This document shows, piece after piece, positions 32,721 through 45,332 of a stretch of DNA of 64,000 bases. How positions within the stretch are numbered: the stretch's first letter is position 1; every line of letters begins with the position of its first letter. The DNA lies in assembly GCA_045837725.1 (NCBI GenBank), contig JBEWZL010000124.1, positions 496,001 to 560,000 of the forward strand, written 5' to 3'. The translations under genes were made by a program, and so were the position numbers. The notes beneath the pieces are model-generated. The model made no database searches. It was not told the origin of the DNA and saw only the letters and a list, made by a program, of their open reading frames with translations. The stretch is from Vermamoeba vermiformis. Lineage: Eukaryota > Tubulinea > Echinamoebida.

Positions 32721-34937
32721 TTAAGCAGTCATCTGAGCGCCGCTGTTGTCGTTCAAGTTGGCCAGTTGCAACGCAGCGTTCTTGCCCTTGATGCCTTCGG
32801 GGTCATTCGGTTTCACGGCGAGCAGTCTGTCGTACAATTCAACGCCCCCGTTGTAATCGCCGAGACTGACTGACAGTTCAGCGGCAAAGCGCAGTGCCTC
32901 AGGCTCTTCAGGGAGCATCTCCAAGACACGCTTGAAGCACTTGAGTGACTCGGCCTTGCGACCAGTGTTATATAATACAAAAGCCTTGTTGAACCAAATC
33001 GTGTAGTCGTCTGATTGGAGCTCCAAGGCCTTATCGAACAACTTGATGGCCTCTTCAGTCTTGCCCAAATGGTTGAATGCTGAAGCTTTCGTGGCCCAGG
33101 CGTACTCGTAGTTCGGATTCATTGAAATGGCGTGATCAGCTGCTTCAATGGCCTCAGCGTACTGCGACATCTTGATCAACATGTCAGCCTTGTCAGTCCA
33201 CAACAAGTATGACTTGTCGCGTTCTCCTTGCAAGATCAACGCGTGCTCAATTGATTGCAAAGCTTCGGCGTATCGTTGCTAAAAAGATACCGTTAGAGAA
33301 TGTTACGCTTGCGTTATTAGTCTAAAGCTTACCATCTTCTTGAGAACTTTAGCTTGCAATTGCCAAGCAGCAATGCTCTTCTCGTTCAATTTCAACAACG
33401 AGGTCAAGGTCTCCACTGCTTGCTCATTTTGACGACTAATAAATTGTTAGCCTGGCGCTAATGATCATAGGCCATCGATACGTACTCCATAAATAAGCAT
33501 GCAGCCTTGTTCAACAACAGTTCTTCGTTCTTTGAAGCACTGGGTGACAACTCAAGTTCTTTGTTGTAGCACTCCAGGGCCTGTTTCCAGTGACCCAACG
33601 AGTAATGAGCCTTCGCCTTGCAAGCCCAAACCTCAGCACTGTTGGGATGAATAGCAATTGCGGCATCAAGAGCATTGATTGCCTCAGCGTAGCGACCAGC
33701 GTCATCTGTGAGACGCGTTATTTCCAGTCATTTTTTGACACTTTGACACGTGTCATAACGAACTTACTATGAACCATGGCAACAATATGCTGTGCCTTCC
33801 AGTCCTTGGGGTTGAGTTCCAACGAGCGGTTGAATGCCTTAAGTCCTGCTTCACCGTCATCGAGCATCAACAAACAGTAACCCAAGCCAAAGTGCGCTTG
33901 GGCACAGTCAGGATCTAATTCAGAGGCCTTGGCGTAACATTCCTTAGCCTCGCTATAGTTCTTCTTGTCCATGTACAGCGTGGCCATTGTGTTCCACGCG
34001 TCAAAGTTCTTTGGATTCAACTCGGTGGCACGTTTCAGTTCGAGCAACGCGCCTTCAATTTTTTTCTTTACATATGTCAGTACGTGGTATAAATGTAGTC
34101 AACGCCTTCTCTTAATTACCTGGTAAATGAACACGATGCCCTTATTTGTGTGAGCACGATCGTAGTACGGATCGAGTCTCAAAGCAGTCACCAAACAATC
34201 CAAAGCTTCGTCGTACTTCTTCATACGAATATACGCAGAGGCTAAAAACAATGTCAACTATCTGAATATTATTAAATAATTATTGTAATTCGTACCTTTG
34301 TTATTGTACGCGATCGGGGTTCTGGAGTCGGTTGCTATCGCCTTGTCAAAGCATTCAATAGCTTCTTCAAATCTCTTTTGCTCCAATAATTCGTTACCAA
34401 TAGATATCCAAGCCTCTATAAATAAAGAATGAGAATTAATTCAGTTAAAGCAATAAAGATCAGATGAGCTCAACGGTTGGATAAGATCTTACCGAAAGCA
34501 AGAGGACGAGGAGGGTCTTTTTTAAATGACTTGCTAGTCTCCTTTGCATTGGGGTCAGGGCTCGCGAAGAATGTCCGCTCTGAAATTGTGTAAGACTAAT
34601 TTTCAGCGTGGAATTGGGATCAGCAGTTAAATAGGAATTTAATATCAATGATTGGTAGAAGGGATAATTCCAAAAATGGTAGTGTGTATTGGCAAATTGA
34701 ATTTTTTTAATTTAGACAATTATAGTAAGCGGATCTTGATTTTATGATAAAACGATAAATCGTAAACTTACTCTGAACGGTTCCAAAAACCTTCTTTGAT
34801 CCACGAGACGACAATAAATTATTTGTTCTAGTCAATGGATTCTTTTGGACATTGTTTTGACCTCGCGAAACTATGCGTGTGCTGAGTCCATCTACAGCTT
34901 CGGGAACACGTTTTAAATTCTGATAGATGGCACGCAT
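32721..34937 (-). CDS. TPR-repeat protein with possible mitochondrial presequence
   Basis: The start at 34937 gives MRAIYQNLKRVPEAVDGLST and RIVSRGQNN, basic and free of acidic runs, which suggests a mitochondrial presequence. After a Pro-rich linker (DPPRPLAFG) at least ten TPR units follow through seven or eight exons. Examples are AWISIGNELLEQKRFEEAIE, YIRMKKYDEALDCLVTALRL, AWNTMATLYMDKKNYSEAKE, AHFGLGYCLLMLDDGEAGLK, WACKAKAHYSLGHWKQALEC and WFNKAFVLYNTGRKAESLKC. It ends DNSGAQMTA. TPRs make protein-binding solenoids; no catalytic domain is present. A partial copy of its last exon lies just downstream (31921). Confidence 0.85.
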
Positions 34938-35308
34938 ATTGACAACTAGGAGGCTAACTGTTAAGGTAAGTATTGACTTCTGTTGTTATCTAGATGATGC
35001 TGATCAATGAATAAATCGGAGAACAACCGAAACAAAAATTTGCCATGTGGATCTATCCCGTAAATCTCGCAGCGCAACCTAAAATTCCAGATTCCATTTA
35101 AAACCTTTGCGTTATTGCTTCCTTATGAAAATGTAGCTTGTTTTTTTATTTTTATAGTAATGTACAATTTTACGACAAACGCAGAGCGGATCGCAAATCT
35201 AAGTCTCAAATAGCCCTCGCATTAGAGACCAGATCTACGACTTAAATATGTTAAATAATTCTTCGCTTTTGCCCTATAGTTTAGGACACCTACTTCTACT
35301 ATTTACTC
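34938..35308. other. Intergenic between the TPR gene start and the kinase gene end
   Basis: Holds the TPR promoter side and the 3' UTR of the kinase gene. No other element seen. Confidence 0.4.
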
Positions 35309-38300
35309 CTATTTACTATTCTTCATTCCCACCTTGGCAGGCGCTTTCTTCGGCGTGCCATTGGTCAGCGGCACGGGTGCCTTTTTCACTGAACCAGGAC
35401 TGCCGTTCGGACTTGCGCTACCACCGTTGAGAGGTGAAGGAACGAGCGAAGAAGTCTTCTTGTGCCCAGTCTTCGGTGAGCTGACTTTGGGTGGTGCACT
35501 CATGCGCTGCCCACTGCCAGTGCCATTGAGAACGGGAGGAGGAGGCATGTGATCGGGTGGGGGTGGCTCGACTGCAATAGGAGGTGGCGGGGGCGGAAGT
35601 GTCAGCGAAGGGGGTTGCAAGCCGCCGTCATCTGATTGGGCAGAACTCTCGTCAAGTTCGTCGATCGGATCAGCTTGATACTTCTCCGTGGGTGGCTCAT
35701 CAGAACTTGAATCATCGCGATCATTGAAACTTGATCGTCGGTTGATATCATCGCTCTTGCCAGAGTTACCGAGCGAGGCACGGTTGATCCTGAAATAAAC
35801 AAATCAGTTTGATTCTCGATATCAAGTTCGAAATTAAATTTCGATAACACTTTCAGACCGCGCCGTTTACAATTATGATGATACTTACTTAGGTCTCGCG
35901 GTCGATGCCTTCGATTTGACACTTGAGTTGGCAGATCCAGCATTGTTAACTGCATTAGCCCATTGTTCCCGTAACCTCTGATCTGCTTGTTCGAGAACAA
36001 AGCCGTCAGGTTGTGTGGCCAAGAACTCCTTGACTTGCTTCTGTTGGTCTTCTTCCATAGCTTTGAGCTCACGGTTCTGCTTGTCGAGAATCTCTTGGTT
36101 AGCCTTCTTGAACCGCTCTTCAATCTCGTGCTTGGCTTGATCTTGCTCCTTTTGGTAGGCCGTGACCTCATCTTGCGCTCGCTCTTGGGTCTTCAAAAGT
36201 GTCAAGAACTCTTCAGTGTTTTGCATGTGCAAGGTGACCTCGTCGTTGTGTTGGTTCTCCAACAACGAGAGCTCGTCCTTGTGTTGTGAGGACATGATCT
36301 CCACTTGAAGTCTGTGCAGTTCTTTCATCAAGATGTAACGTTCAGTGAACAGTTCAATAGTGAGATTGTGCATGCGCTCCTTGTGGTCAGCCATCAACTT
36401 GGCAGTGGCTTCTTCTTGTTCGCGCAACATCTTCTCTTGGTCAGCAATCATTTCTTGCTTGACAACTTCCTTCTGTGACAAGTGGTGCTTTTGCAACAAC
36501 TCCTCTTCTTCCTTCTGTTGCTTGGCTTGACGTTTTCGGAACTCGTCTTCAGCCTTGCGTTGCTCCTCGTTGAACTCGTTCTTCTTCTTGTTGACTTCGT
36601 TCTTGATTTCATTAGGAGGTCGCTTGTTCTTCTTGCCCTTGGTCTCGATGTCCTTGATCATCTTCAAGAAGGCCTTGAGCTGATTGGCCTTGTTCTTGGC
36701 AAACTCCTTCTGTTCAGCGCGTTGGTCAGCCTTCAACAATCTGTTCTGTTGTGCAGATTCCAATTGCTGTTGCTTGCCCAATTGACCGAACTGGAGCTGT
36801 TGTTCTTTGTTCAAATGCTGCACCAACATGCTTCGCTTTTGGACCCAAGTTTCGGACTCAAAAGCTTGTTGCTCGCTCTCAACTTGAGTCATGAACTCGT
36901 GCTTCTCCTTAAGTTGAGCGTGTTGCTTTTGGCTCAGCTGCTCGAAGTGCATCCAGTAGAGCTTTTGGTACTCCTTCTCGGCGTTTTGTTGGAACACGTG
37001 CTGTTGCTCGAGCTTCTTGACGCGCAAACCCAATTGGAACTTGAGGTCGGCTTGTTCGCCCAACTGCTGCAAGTTCTTGTTGAAGTCATTGCGCTCGTTC
37101 TTGAGGGTCTTCTCTTTGTTTGTCTTTTCCTTCTTCTCCAACTTCTTGAGCTCGGACTTTTGTTGCTCGTATTGTTCAGTGTACTTGGCCAGGGCTTCCT
37201 TTCGCTTGACTTTTTGTTGATCACGGAAATCTCCCAATTCGTTCTTTTGCTTCTGTTTAATGTCGTTCAGCAACTGACCTTCTTCCTTCTGAGAAGATCG
37301 CTTGTTCGAACGTCGATCGTTGCTCTGACTAGCAGTGAGGGTGTCAACATCAGTGGTGTGTTGCTTGACCATCCTCTGCAACTTCATGTTATTGTTACGA
37401 TCGTTGTTTTGAGTAGTCGACTCAGCCTTGGAGTCAAAAGTTTCAGCGTCCTTCTTGTTCGTTGTTTTCAAGCGGTCAAACTCGCGCTCGTGCAACTTTC
37501 GTTGCGTGGCCAATTCCTTCAAGTGCTGCTTGACGATGTCCTTGTTCATCATCTTTTCTTGTTGGATTTCCTGTTCGCGCTTGGTCATATTGTTAGGACG
37601 AAGTGTGGGACGCTCCTTAGGACGAGAAATAGGTTTCTTGGGAGTCATGTCACCAACACTGTCACCCTCAATAGCCTTCAAGATGTTCTTGTCTTCGTCG
37701 ATGTCATTGTTGATGAAGTTCTTCTTGGCGAAGGTAGGAGGTGGAGGAGGTGCCGCGTGAGTGGGCTTAGAAACTGACTGTTGACGCACGTGTGGTTTAG
37801 GCTCGTGCTTGGGTTCAACATGCTTCTCGGGCTTCTTTTCTTCGACGGGCTTTGGAATCTCGACAGGCTTCTCGGGTTTCTTTTCTTCATGCTTCTTGTC
37901 CTCACTAGTCTCCGAATCGATTTTTTGTTTCTCCGCAGCTGCACGGGCAGTCTCTTCAAAAGAACCACTGACACCGCTGTTCTCGGGACTTTCTTCCTTG
38001 TCATCATCCTTCTCCTAGTATCAATTGACGGTTATTTTCGTCCAGTTAGGTGACACAAGCTAGTGCACGAGAACTTACGCCTTCATCTGAAGATTCAATT
38101 GCCTTTTTAGCCTCAGCTTCTTGTTCTTCTTGTGCCACACGTGTTTTAGCAGCGCGAGCTTGACCGAGCAATTCCAAAAAGATGCCCTTGTCTTTGCAAG
38201 TAGCAACGAAAGGATGCTAAGAACATCGTTAATATACCTATATTAATCACGCCAATTAGCAGCATAAACTTACTGATAAAAGTTCAGTTGCGCTCTTACG

Positions 38301-39708
38301 TTTCTTCGGGTCTTTGTTCAAACATGTCTAAGCGGAGCTCGTTAGTAATCCACAAATTACAGGAAAGAACGACAATAGTACGTACTCTGACGAAATCATG
38401 GAAATTTTTAGACCACTTAGCAACGTTAGACAACTTAGGGGGATCTCGGATCGGGATTTGCATTAACGCTCTCATTGGATGTACTTCACTCAATGGAGGC
38501 TCTCGCTCGGCCAATTCGATCAACGTAATGCCCAACGACCAGATATCAACTCTATCGTCGTATGGGCTTTTACCGTTTCTGTTTGTGATAATCTCGGGTG
38601 CCATCCTGGATGGAAAATTATAAGAAAACTTGACAGCCAACTAGCTCGAACTGACAGTTACGTACCAATAAGGAGTACCAATCAACGTATTTCTACGTTC
38701 TCCTGCTGCACTCAAGATTGCTGATACACCGAAATCAACTGGAAAAAACAAATCGTCAAAATATACATCATTATACTAATTTAGATTATGCCGACGCCAA
38801 TTACTTAATTGCAACGATCATAATTGAAATAATAATTATTCGGGTATTTAATTTCCGATACGAGAAAAGCGAATTTATCGAACAGAATTCGTAAACTTAC
38901 CGAGCTTGATGTCTCCAGCTTCAGTCAATAAAATATTGGCGCCTTTAATATCACGGTGAATAATGCCGACGGAATGCAAATAAATTAATCCCTTCAACGT
39001 CTCTCGACAGATTAACGCAATCTGATCTTCAGTCAAGTCAATGTCCCAAACTAATTGCATTCAATTAATATATGTAAAATCAAATGATGTATTGCATTAC
39101 CTTGTCCAAAATCGGCTACAGAACCGCCACCACAGTATTCCATTGCAATCTGTAATTTAAAATTAATTCAATTTAAGAAGAGACAAATTATATACCAATT
39201 ATGAGATAGCATTATATACACGATAAAATAGGATGTTGATATTCTAAATATGGAAAAATAATGGTGATAACGTTGTGCGGGACAGAATTGGGGACAACTT
39301 GGGTGATCAAACCAACCACCAGCTTCAATGACCATCATATACTTACAAAAATCTCGTCGTCCTTTTTCCACGTTCCATAAAGCTTTACAACGTTCTCGTG
39401 GTCGCACTTTTTCAAAATCCCTAATTCAACAAATTCGCTGACTTCGTCGTCTTCCTCGGGTTTGATAATTTTTAATGCTATAATCTTTCCATCTGCTTTA
39501 TCTTTAGCCTATTTATCGAATTTTGGTTAATACAGAAGGTCATGGGAGAATAACGAACAATCTAAAATCTGCTTGCCTTGTAAACGCTTCCGAATGAACC
39601 AGAAGCAATTTCTTCTTCTAAAACATATAGTTCTTCAGCATCGCCACTATCCCATTGCCAGCTTTCTTCTAAGTTCTTTTCCGAAAGCCCCAACGGATTC
39701 GACGCCAT
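35309..39708 (-). CDS. SLK/LOK-type Ste20-family protein kinase with long coiled-coil (PKK-like) tail
   Basis: It starts [20 protein letters not shown] (39708). The N-terminal kinase domain is complete across seven exons: [11 protein letters not shown] (first Gly of the loop is Ala), [15 protein letters not shown] with the ATP lysine, [58 protein letters not shown] and [20 protein letters not shown]. An acidic/Lys-Pro linker and PPPPP follow. Then come about 600 residues of Gln/Glu/Lys coiled coil (35885-37789) like the polo-kinase-kinase region of SLK and STK10, and a Pro-rich C-terminus ([20 protein letters not shown]) ending GMKNSK. SLK kinases phosphorylate ERM and microtubule-linked targets at the cortex. 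One intron (39152-39350) is longer than usual. About 1,240 residues. Confidence 0.92.
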
Positions 39709-40446
39709 AATTGTTTATTGGTTGAATTAATTAATTTAATCTGCTCTGCAATACGGTAATGACTCAAAAAATAAATAATTCGACTCTAATACATGAAGAG
39801 TGCTTGTTGCAGGCTGTGTAATAACTTGAAATAATTAGGCAATTTCGGTGGTTTTTTTCTCGCACGTTTATAAATTTTATTTGACTAAAAGGAACACACC
39901 CCGAACACCAATACGGACTTTACTACAATGATAAGGACCGAGAACGCGCATACGATGTGCTCATTTGGATAGTGCGTGCGAGGTTCTCTGATTCAGTGCT
40001 CGGATTGCAATTTACTGCGATCACATTCAGGTAAACTTCGTTTTAGTAGCATCAGAATAGCATTTTGTCTCGTGCTAAAATATTATATTATCGTAATTTT
40101 CTATTATTAAAGTTAATTGGCGAATCTGCTCGCACTGCTGTGATAGCCGCTAGTCACCCTTATGATCCGCCTCGTGGAGCGCTTATTATATTTTTAACTA
40201 ATAATGATGTGCTAGTTGTGGTATTTGTTCGGTATATTACGTGTATTCTAGCCACCCACGGATGTTCGCGAATTCTACCAGCCCGAAATTCAGATCCCGC
40301 GCTTTTTCGTTGTAACGGCTACTTTTATTTTTAATTTCGCTCCTTCGTTCCACGCACTTTTTCAACTGTTTCGCGCGTAGTCAGCAACAAACCTTCTTAA
40401 GTGTAGGGTTTTGCGCAATTGTATATAATTAACACAGCACACCAGC
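39709..40446. other. Intergenic, 738 bp, divergent promoter region
   Basis: Separates the kinase and FHA genes, which point away from each other. AT-rich, with no convincing ORF or structured RNA. Confidence 0.4.
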
Positions 40447-43400
40447 ATGCATTTCAAGTTATTGATCAATAATCAAGAAGCGAAACGCATCCCGTTCCCC
40501 AAAGGAACGCAATGCATTTTCGGAAGGTACCTACTAATATTCACGATAATAATACACGTGCTAAATTAAATGAATAGGAATATTCGATGCGATGTACGAA
40601 TCCACTTGCCATTCGTATCCAGAGAACACTGCAAAGTGACGATTGAAAAGAGCGGAAAGGTTCGTTACAGGATGAATTATAGATTATTTTACGCCATACT
40701 AAGCTTATTTAAAGGTTATGCTCTTTAATTTGAGCCAAACCAACTTCACTCTCGTAAACGGTCAAATTGTGCCTCCAGAGGGCTGGCGTTTGAAAGATTG
40801 GGACGTCATCTCCATTTGCGGCGCACACTTCTTGTTCTCCTTCGATTTTCCATACAGCCCAAAGGTACGCTGACCAGATTTCTATCGGCGAAATTCCGAT
40901 CTAACAATTATTGCCTTTCAGAAACAATCACCCACAACTACTGTGGCCAGAAATGTATCGCCCAGCGCAGCCAGCCGTAAAATCGACTTCGAGTCCGATC
41001 CAGCTGCAAAGGTTGCTGATGTTGAGAAACGAGCAGCAGATTCGGTCATTAAACCAGTCCTCGAAGTGCCCTCTTCTGCTCGTAAGGGAGGCTTACAACG
41101 ACAAAGCACTCTTCTTTTCGATGAAAAGAGTATCGAACCCGTCTTTAAGATGCCTCTTGCCCCGGCTTCAAGACCAAATCCATCAGTCGAGATCAGCCAA
41201 CCAGTACAAGACGTCGCCGTGAACACTAAGAGCGAGATCATTGCTCCAAGCACTGTCGAGGCCATCGTCCAAGCAGTGGAGGCCAAGCCCGAAGAAAATA
41301 TTGTCGAGACTTCAGAGCAACTTGCACGCGAAGAAGTCCCAGTCGTTGAAGAAACTGCTAAAGAAATCATCACAGGAGAGGCTATTGAAGAGCCTAAAGC
41401 CGCAGAAGAGCACATCAACACCGTTGTTGAAGAGAAAGAAATCGTTGCCGAAGCAGCTCAAGAAGAGGAGACTGCCAAGCCTATTGAAGAAGTCATTCAA
41501 GAAGAGAAGATTGAAGCCGCTCCCGTCGTTGAGAGCCGCGAAGAAACTGTCGCAGAGTCAGTGCCCGAGAGCATTCAATTGGACATTGTCAGAGAAGAAG
41601 AACAAGTCAGCGAGGCCGTTGAGTCTGCCCCCGTCGATGAGCTTGCTACTGAATCCGCCGAAGAAGTTGCTGCTAAGCCTTTGGCCGAGGAGGTTGCTAT
41701 CGCAGCTGACGAGACTAAGACTGAAGAAGTCATCGAGCAACTTACCCCTGTTGACGAGCCTGTCGTCGAACAAGTTCAAGAAATCACATCCGTCGAAACT
41801 AAAGAAGAGACCGTTATTGAACAAGGCTCAGAGGATATTCCTATTGTTGAAGAACAAGTTGCCAGCGAGCCTGTTGAAGAAGTCGTTGCCGAGTCCAAGA
41901 GCAGCGAAGAGGTTGTTGAACCTGCTGTCGAGACCGTAGAAACCGCGGTCGAAGAAGCTATTGAGACCATTCAAGAGCAAGTTGTTGAAGAGCCAGTTCA
42001 ACATGAAGTTGTCCAAGAGGTTGCTCAAGAACAAGTCGAAGAGGTCAAGGACGAAGTCGTTGAAACTGCCGTCGAGACCGTTGTCGAAGAGATCAAGCTT
42101 GAAGAGGTTGTCCAAGAGACCTCTCAATCTGTCGAGGAGGTCAAGGCCGAAGAGCCTGTTGCTCAAGAGGTTGAACAGCCCGAAGAGATCATTGAAGCTG
42201 CTCAAGTTGAAGCCTCTGAAGTCAAGACTGAAGAGCCTGAAGAGACAGAGCGAGTCGAAGAACAAATCGAAGAGGTCAAGCCCGTTGAAGAGACCGAACA
42301 AGTTATCGAATCAGTCGTCGAGCAAGTCGATACTGAAAAAGACTTTCCTGAACTTGTCAACGATATTGTTGAGACTGTCATCGAAGAAGTCGAGGAGCAA
42401 GTCTCCGCAGTTGAAGAGCCCGAGCAAGTTGTTGCCGAGTCCTCTGAAGTTATCGTCGAAGAACCTGTTCAAGAAGACAACGTCGAGCTTATTGAGGCCG
42501 CTGAAGAGACTTCTGTTATCGAACAAGAGACAACGGAGGTTGTCAATGAAGAGGCTGTCATTGAGACATCGTTCGTTGAAGAGAAGGTTGAAGAAGTTCC
42601 CGAGACTGAAGAGATCTCCCCTGTCGAGGAAGAGAAGGAAGTCATCGAACAAGTTCCTGTTGCCGAAGAGACCGAGACCAAGGAGACTGAAGTGGTTGAA
42701 GCTGCTCAAGAGACTTCTGACGTTTCTCTCGTGGAAGAGATTACTCGCGATGAGCCTGTCGCCGTTGAAGAACTCAAGCTCGCTGATGAAACTATTGTCG
42801 AAGAATCAAGCGAGAAGGTCGAGGCCATTGAGCAACAACCTGAGGTCGCTGACAAGATCGTCTCTGAGACTCAAGTCGAGGTCGAAGATGTCAAGACTGA
42901 AGAAGTGGCTCAAGACCAAGTCGTTGAAGAGTCTGCAGCCGAAGAGTCCTTCATTCATGAGGAAGTTATTGTTGAGGCTTCAATTGACGCTGAAGAAGCC
43001 ATCGTCGAGGACAACAAGATCGAAGAACAAGCTGAAGAGGCTGTCATTGAGTCTGTCGTTGAAGAGAGCGATGAGAAGGTCGAGGACGTTATCGAGTCCA
43101 TTGAGACTGTCATTGAGACTGTTGAACCCGAAGTCACCGAACAAGTCAACGAGAGCGTGATTGACGCTGTCGAGACCGAACAGGTCAACGAGTCTGTTGC
43201 CGAGCCTGAAGAGAAGGCCATTGAACAAATTGAAGAGGCCTTCATCGCTGAAGAAACTGTCGCTGATGAAGTCACTGACAAAGTCGACTATCTTGTCGAG
43301 ACCATCGAGGACGCTGTTGTTGAGCAAGAAACAACTGTCAACGAAGAGGTTGTTGAGCAAGAAGCGACTGAGACTGTCATCGAAGAGGCTGTCATTGAGA

Positions 43401-45077
43401 CTTCATTCGTTGAAGAAAAGACAGAAGAAACACTCGTCGAAGAAGTTGCTCCTGTTGAAGAGACCAAGGAGTTCGAAGTTGTTGAACCCGCTCAAGAGGT
43501 CGCTGAAGTTGGCGAGCCTGTCGCGGAGATTGTCGTCGAAGAGCCTCTTGAACAAGACCACGAAGAGGACGAAGCAATTGTTGAAGAGGACGTTCAAGTC
43601 GTCGAAGAGATTGCTGAGGAGAAGACTGAAGAGCCTGCTGAACAGCAATACGAAGTCACTGAGACTGACAATGTTGTTGAAGAGACATCTGTTGTTGAGG
43701 CCACCGAAGAAGTCGCTGAAACTAGCCAAGAAAAGGTCGTTGACGAAGAGGTCGTCGAGACTTCAGTGCACAACGAGAGCGTTGTTGAAGAGACCGAAGA
43801 AGTGACTCCTGTCGATGAATTGGCTCAGGATGAAGTCGTTGAAGAGATTAGTCTCGAAGAAGAGTTGGCTCTCGATGAGTTCGACATTTCATATGGCTAC
43901 GACCACATCGCTGATGACGATGAAGATGAAGAGGTCGATGACGCTGTTGTTGAAGAGCAGCAAGAAGCTGAAGAAGTCGTTGAGTCCACCATCGCAACTG
44001 AAGAAGTTCAAGAGACCGCTGTCGAGGCTGCCGAAGAGATCGCTGAAGAGCCTGAGACCGTTGAATCAACTGAACCCGTTGAAACTGTGGCTGAAGTCGG
44101 GGCTGCAGTTGAGCCTGTCGACGAGATCATTGAAGAGTCTGTCGTCGAAGAGGCTAAGGAAGACGTTGTTGCTCAAGAAGACGTCCTTGTGCAATCTGAA
44201 GAGCCCGTCGCTGAAGTCGCTGAAGAGTTAGTCGCTCCCGAACAAAGCGAAGTTGACTCTGAAGAAGTACATGCCAGCCAAGTTGCTGAAGAACAAACTG
44301 AAGTCGTGCAAGAGGCCATTGAAGAAATTGCACCCATTGATGAGCCTGAAGAAAAGGTTCAAGAAGTCGAGTCCGTTGAAGTTCCCGAAGAAAAGACTGA
44401 AGAACAAGTCCACGAGTCTATTGTTGACGCTGAAGTTGAACAACAATCCGAACAGCAAATTGAACCCGAGCACGTTGAAGAGAAGATCGAGACTGCTCCT
44501 GTTGAAGAAAAGACCGAACAAGTCGTCGCTCAAGAAGACGTCCGTTGTTGTTCAATCCGAAGAGACCATTGTTGAGGCTGCCTCTGAGCCCTCTGAACCT
44601 GTCGTTGTTGCCCCTGCCCACGAGACACCTGTCAAAGAAAAGCCCGAGTCACGCTCAGCCTCACCGTCCTCTGACTCCCGTTCAGCAGATGAGAGCTCCG
44701 AGCACGAACAAGACACTGACGAGACTAACACTGGTGCTCGTGACGAAGAGCCTGTTGAACAGCCGACTCGTGGCCGAGGCCGCAGAAAGGCAGCTGAGCC
44801 CTTGACACGTGTCAAAGTGTCAACGCGTGCCAAGCGTCAAGCTCAAAGCGAGAGCTTCGATAAAGAAGAGAATAAGGGCGATAGTATTGATGTGGATGAC
44901 AAAGAGAACGCGAGTGCGAATGTCATGGCTGGTCCGAGCGGATCTGCAATTTTCAACTTGGAAGAGCTCAAGTCATATCCTCGTAAAAGATTGCAACAAC
45001 TCTGTAAAAAACATAATATCAAGGCCAATTTGAAGACTGAAGAGCTGATCCAAGAGCTCTCGAAATTGACTTACTAA
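40447..45077 (+). CDS. FHA domain / giant Glu-Val-rich region / KEN box / SAP domain protein
   Basis: Exons 1-3 encode an FHA domain: IPFPKGTQCIFGRNIRCDVR, IHLPFVSREHCKVTIEKSGK, LFNLSQTNFTLVNGQIV, LKDWDVISICGAHFLFSFDF. The phosphothreonine-binding GR...SREH and TNxTxVN residues are present, as in MDC1 and Ki-67. From 40922 a single exon of 4.1 kb begins with a conserved-looking linker and then runs about 1,080 residues of Glu, Val, Ala, Ile and Thr in imperfect repeats (VEEV, VIEE, EETE). The frame moves by one at CC 44542-44543; dropping one C gives EDVVVVQSEE, matching the upstream EDVLVQSEE. The C-terminus has a basic RGRGRRKAAE, a KEN box (DDKENAS) and a SAP DNA-binding motif (LKSYPRKRLQQLCKKHNIKA). 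A nuclear, chromatin-bound, phospho-dependent scaffold is inferred. Confidence 0.85.
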
Positions 45078-45332
45078 AAAAGGAAAAAGATAGAAATTTT
45101 ATGTTTTTTTTAATGAAAAAATTTTGTAATTAACTTGTAATATAAAACCATCGATTCGTATTAATATCAGTGCATATATTTATCATCCACTAATAAACAT
45201 TTCGTCCCTGGAATCTATTTCTTTGAGCAACAAAGATCCGGTTTAATTGCCGTAATCCGTTCCTAGAACGAAAACGGTATTCAAACTAAATATGATTGAC
45301 GTAGAAAGTATATACATATTTATTGTAACAAA

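Noticed and set aside
36482-37777. Long + strand ORF opposite the SLK coiled coil
   Set aside because: A Leu/Val-rich shadow of the Gln/Lys/Glu-rich coding strand; the minus strand continues from a complete kinase domain with proper introns.
41828-43360. Minus-strand Phe/Leu/Asn-rich and Ser/Thr-rich ORFs across the same repeats
   Set aside because: Complement of the biased repeat codons, not independent genes.
41961-43805. Long Ser/Lys/Leu-rich ORFs in another + frame over the FHA gene
   Set aside because: Frame shadows of the Glu/Val repeats (GAA/GTC codons read out of frame); they lack starts, domains and splice support.
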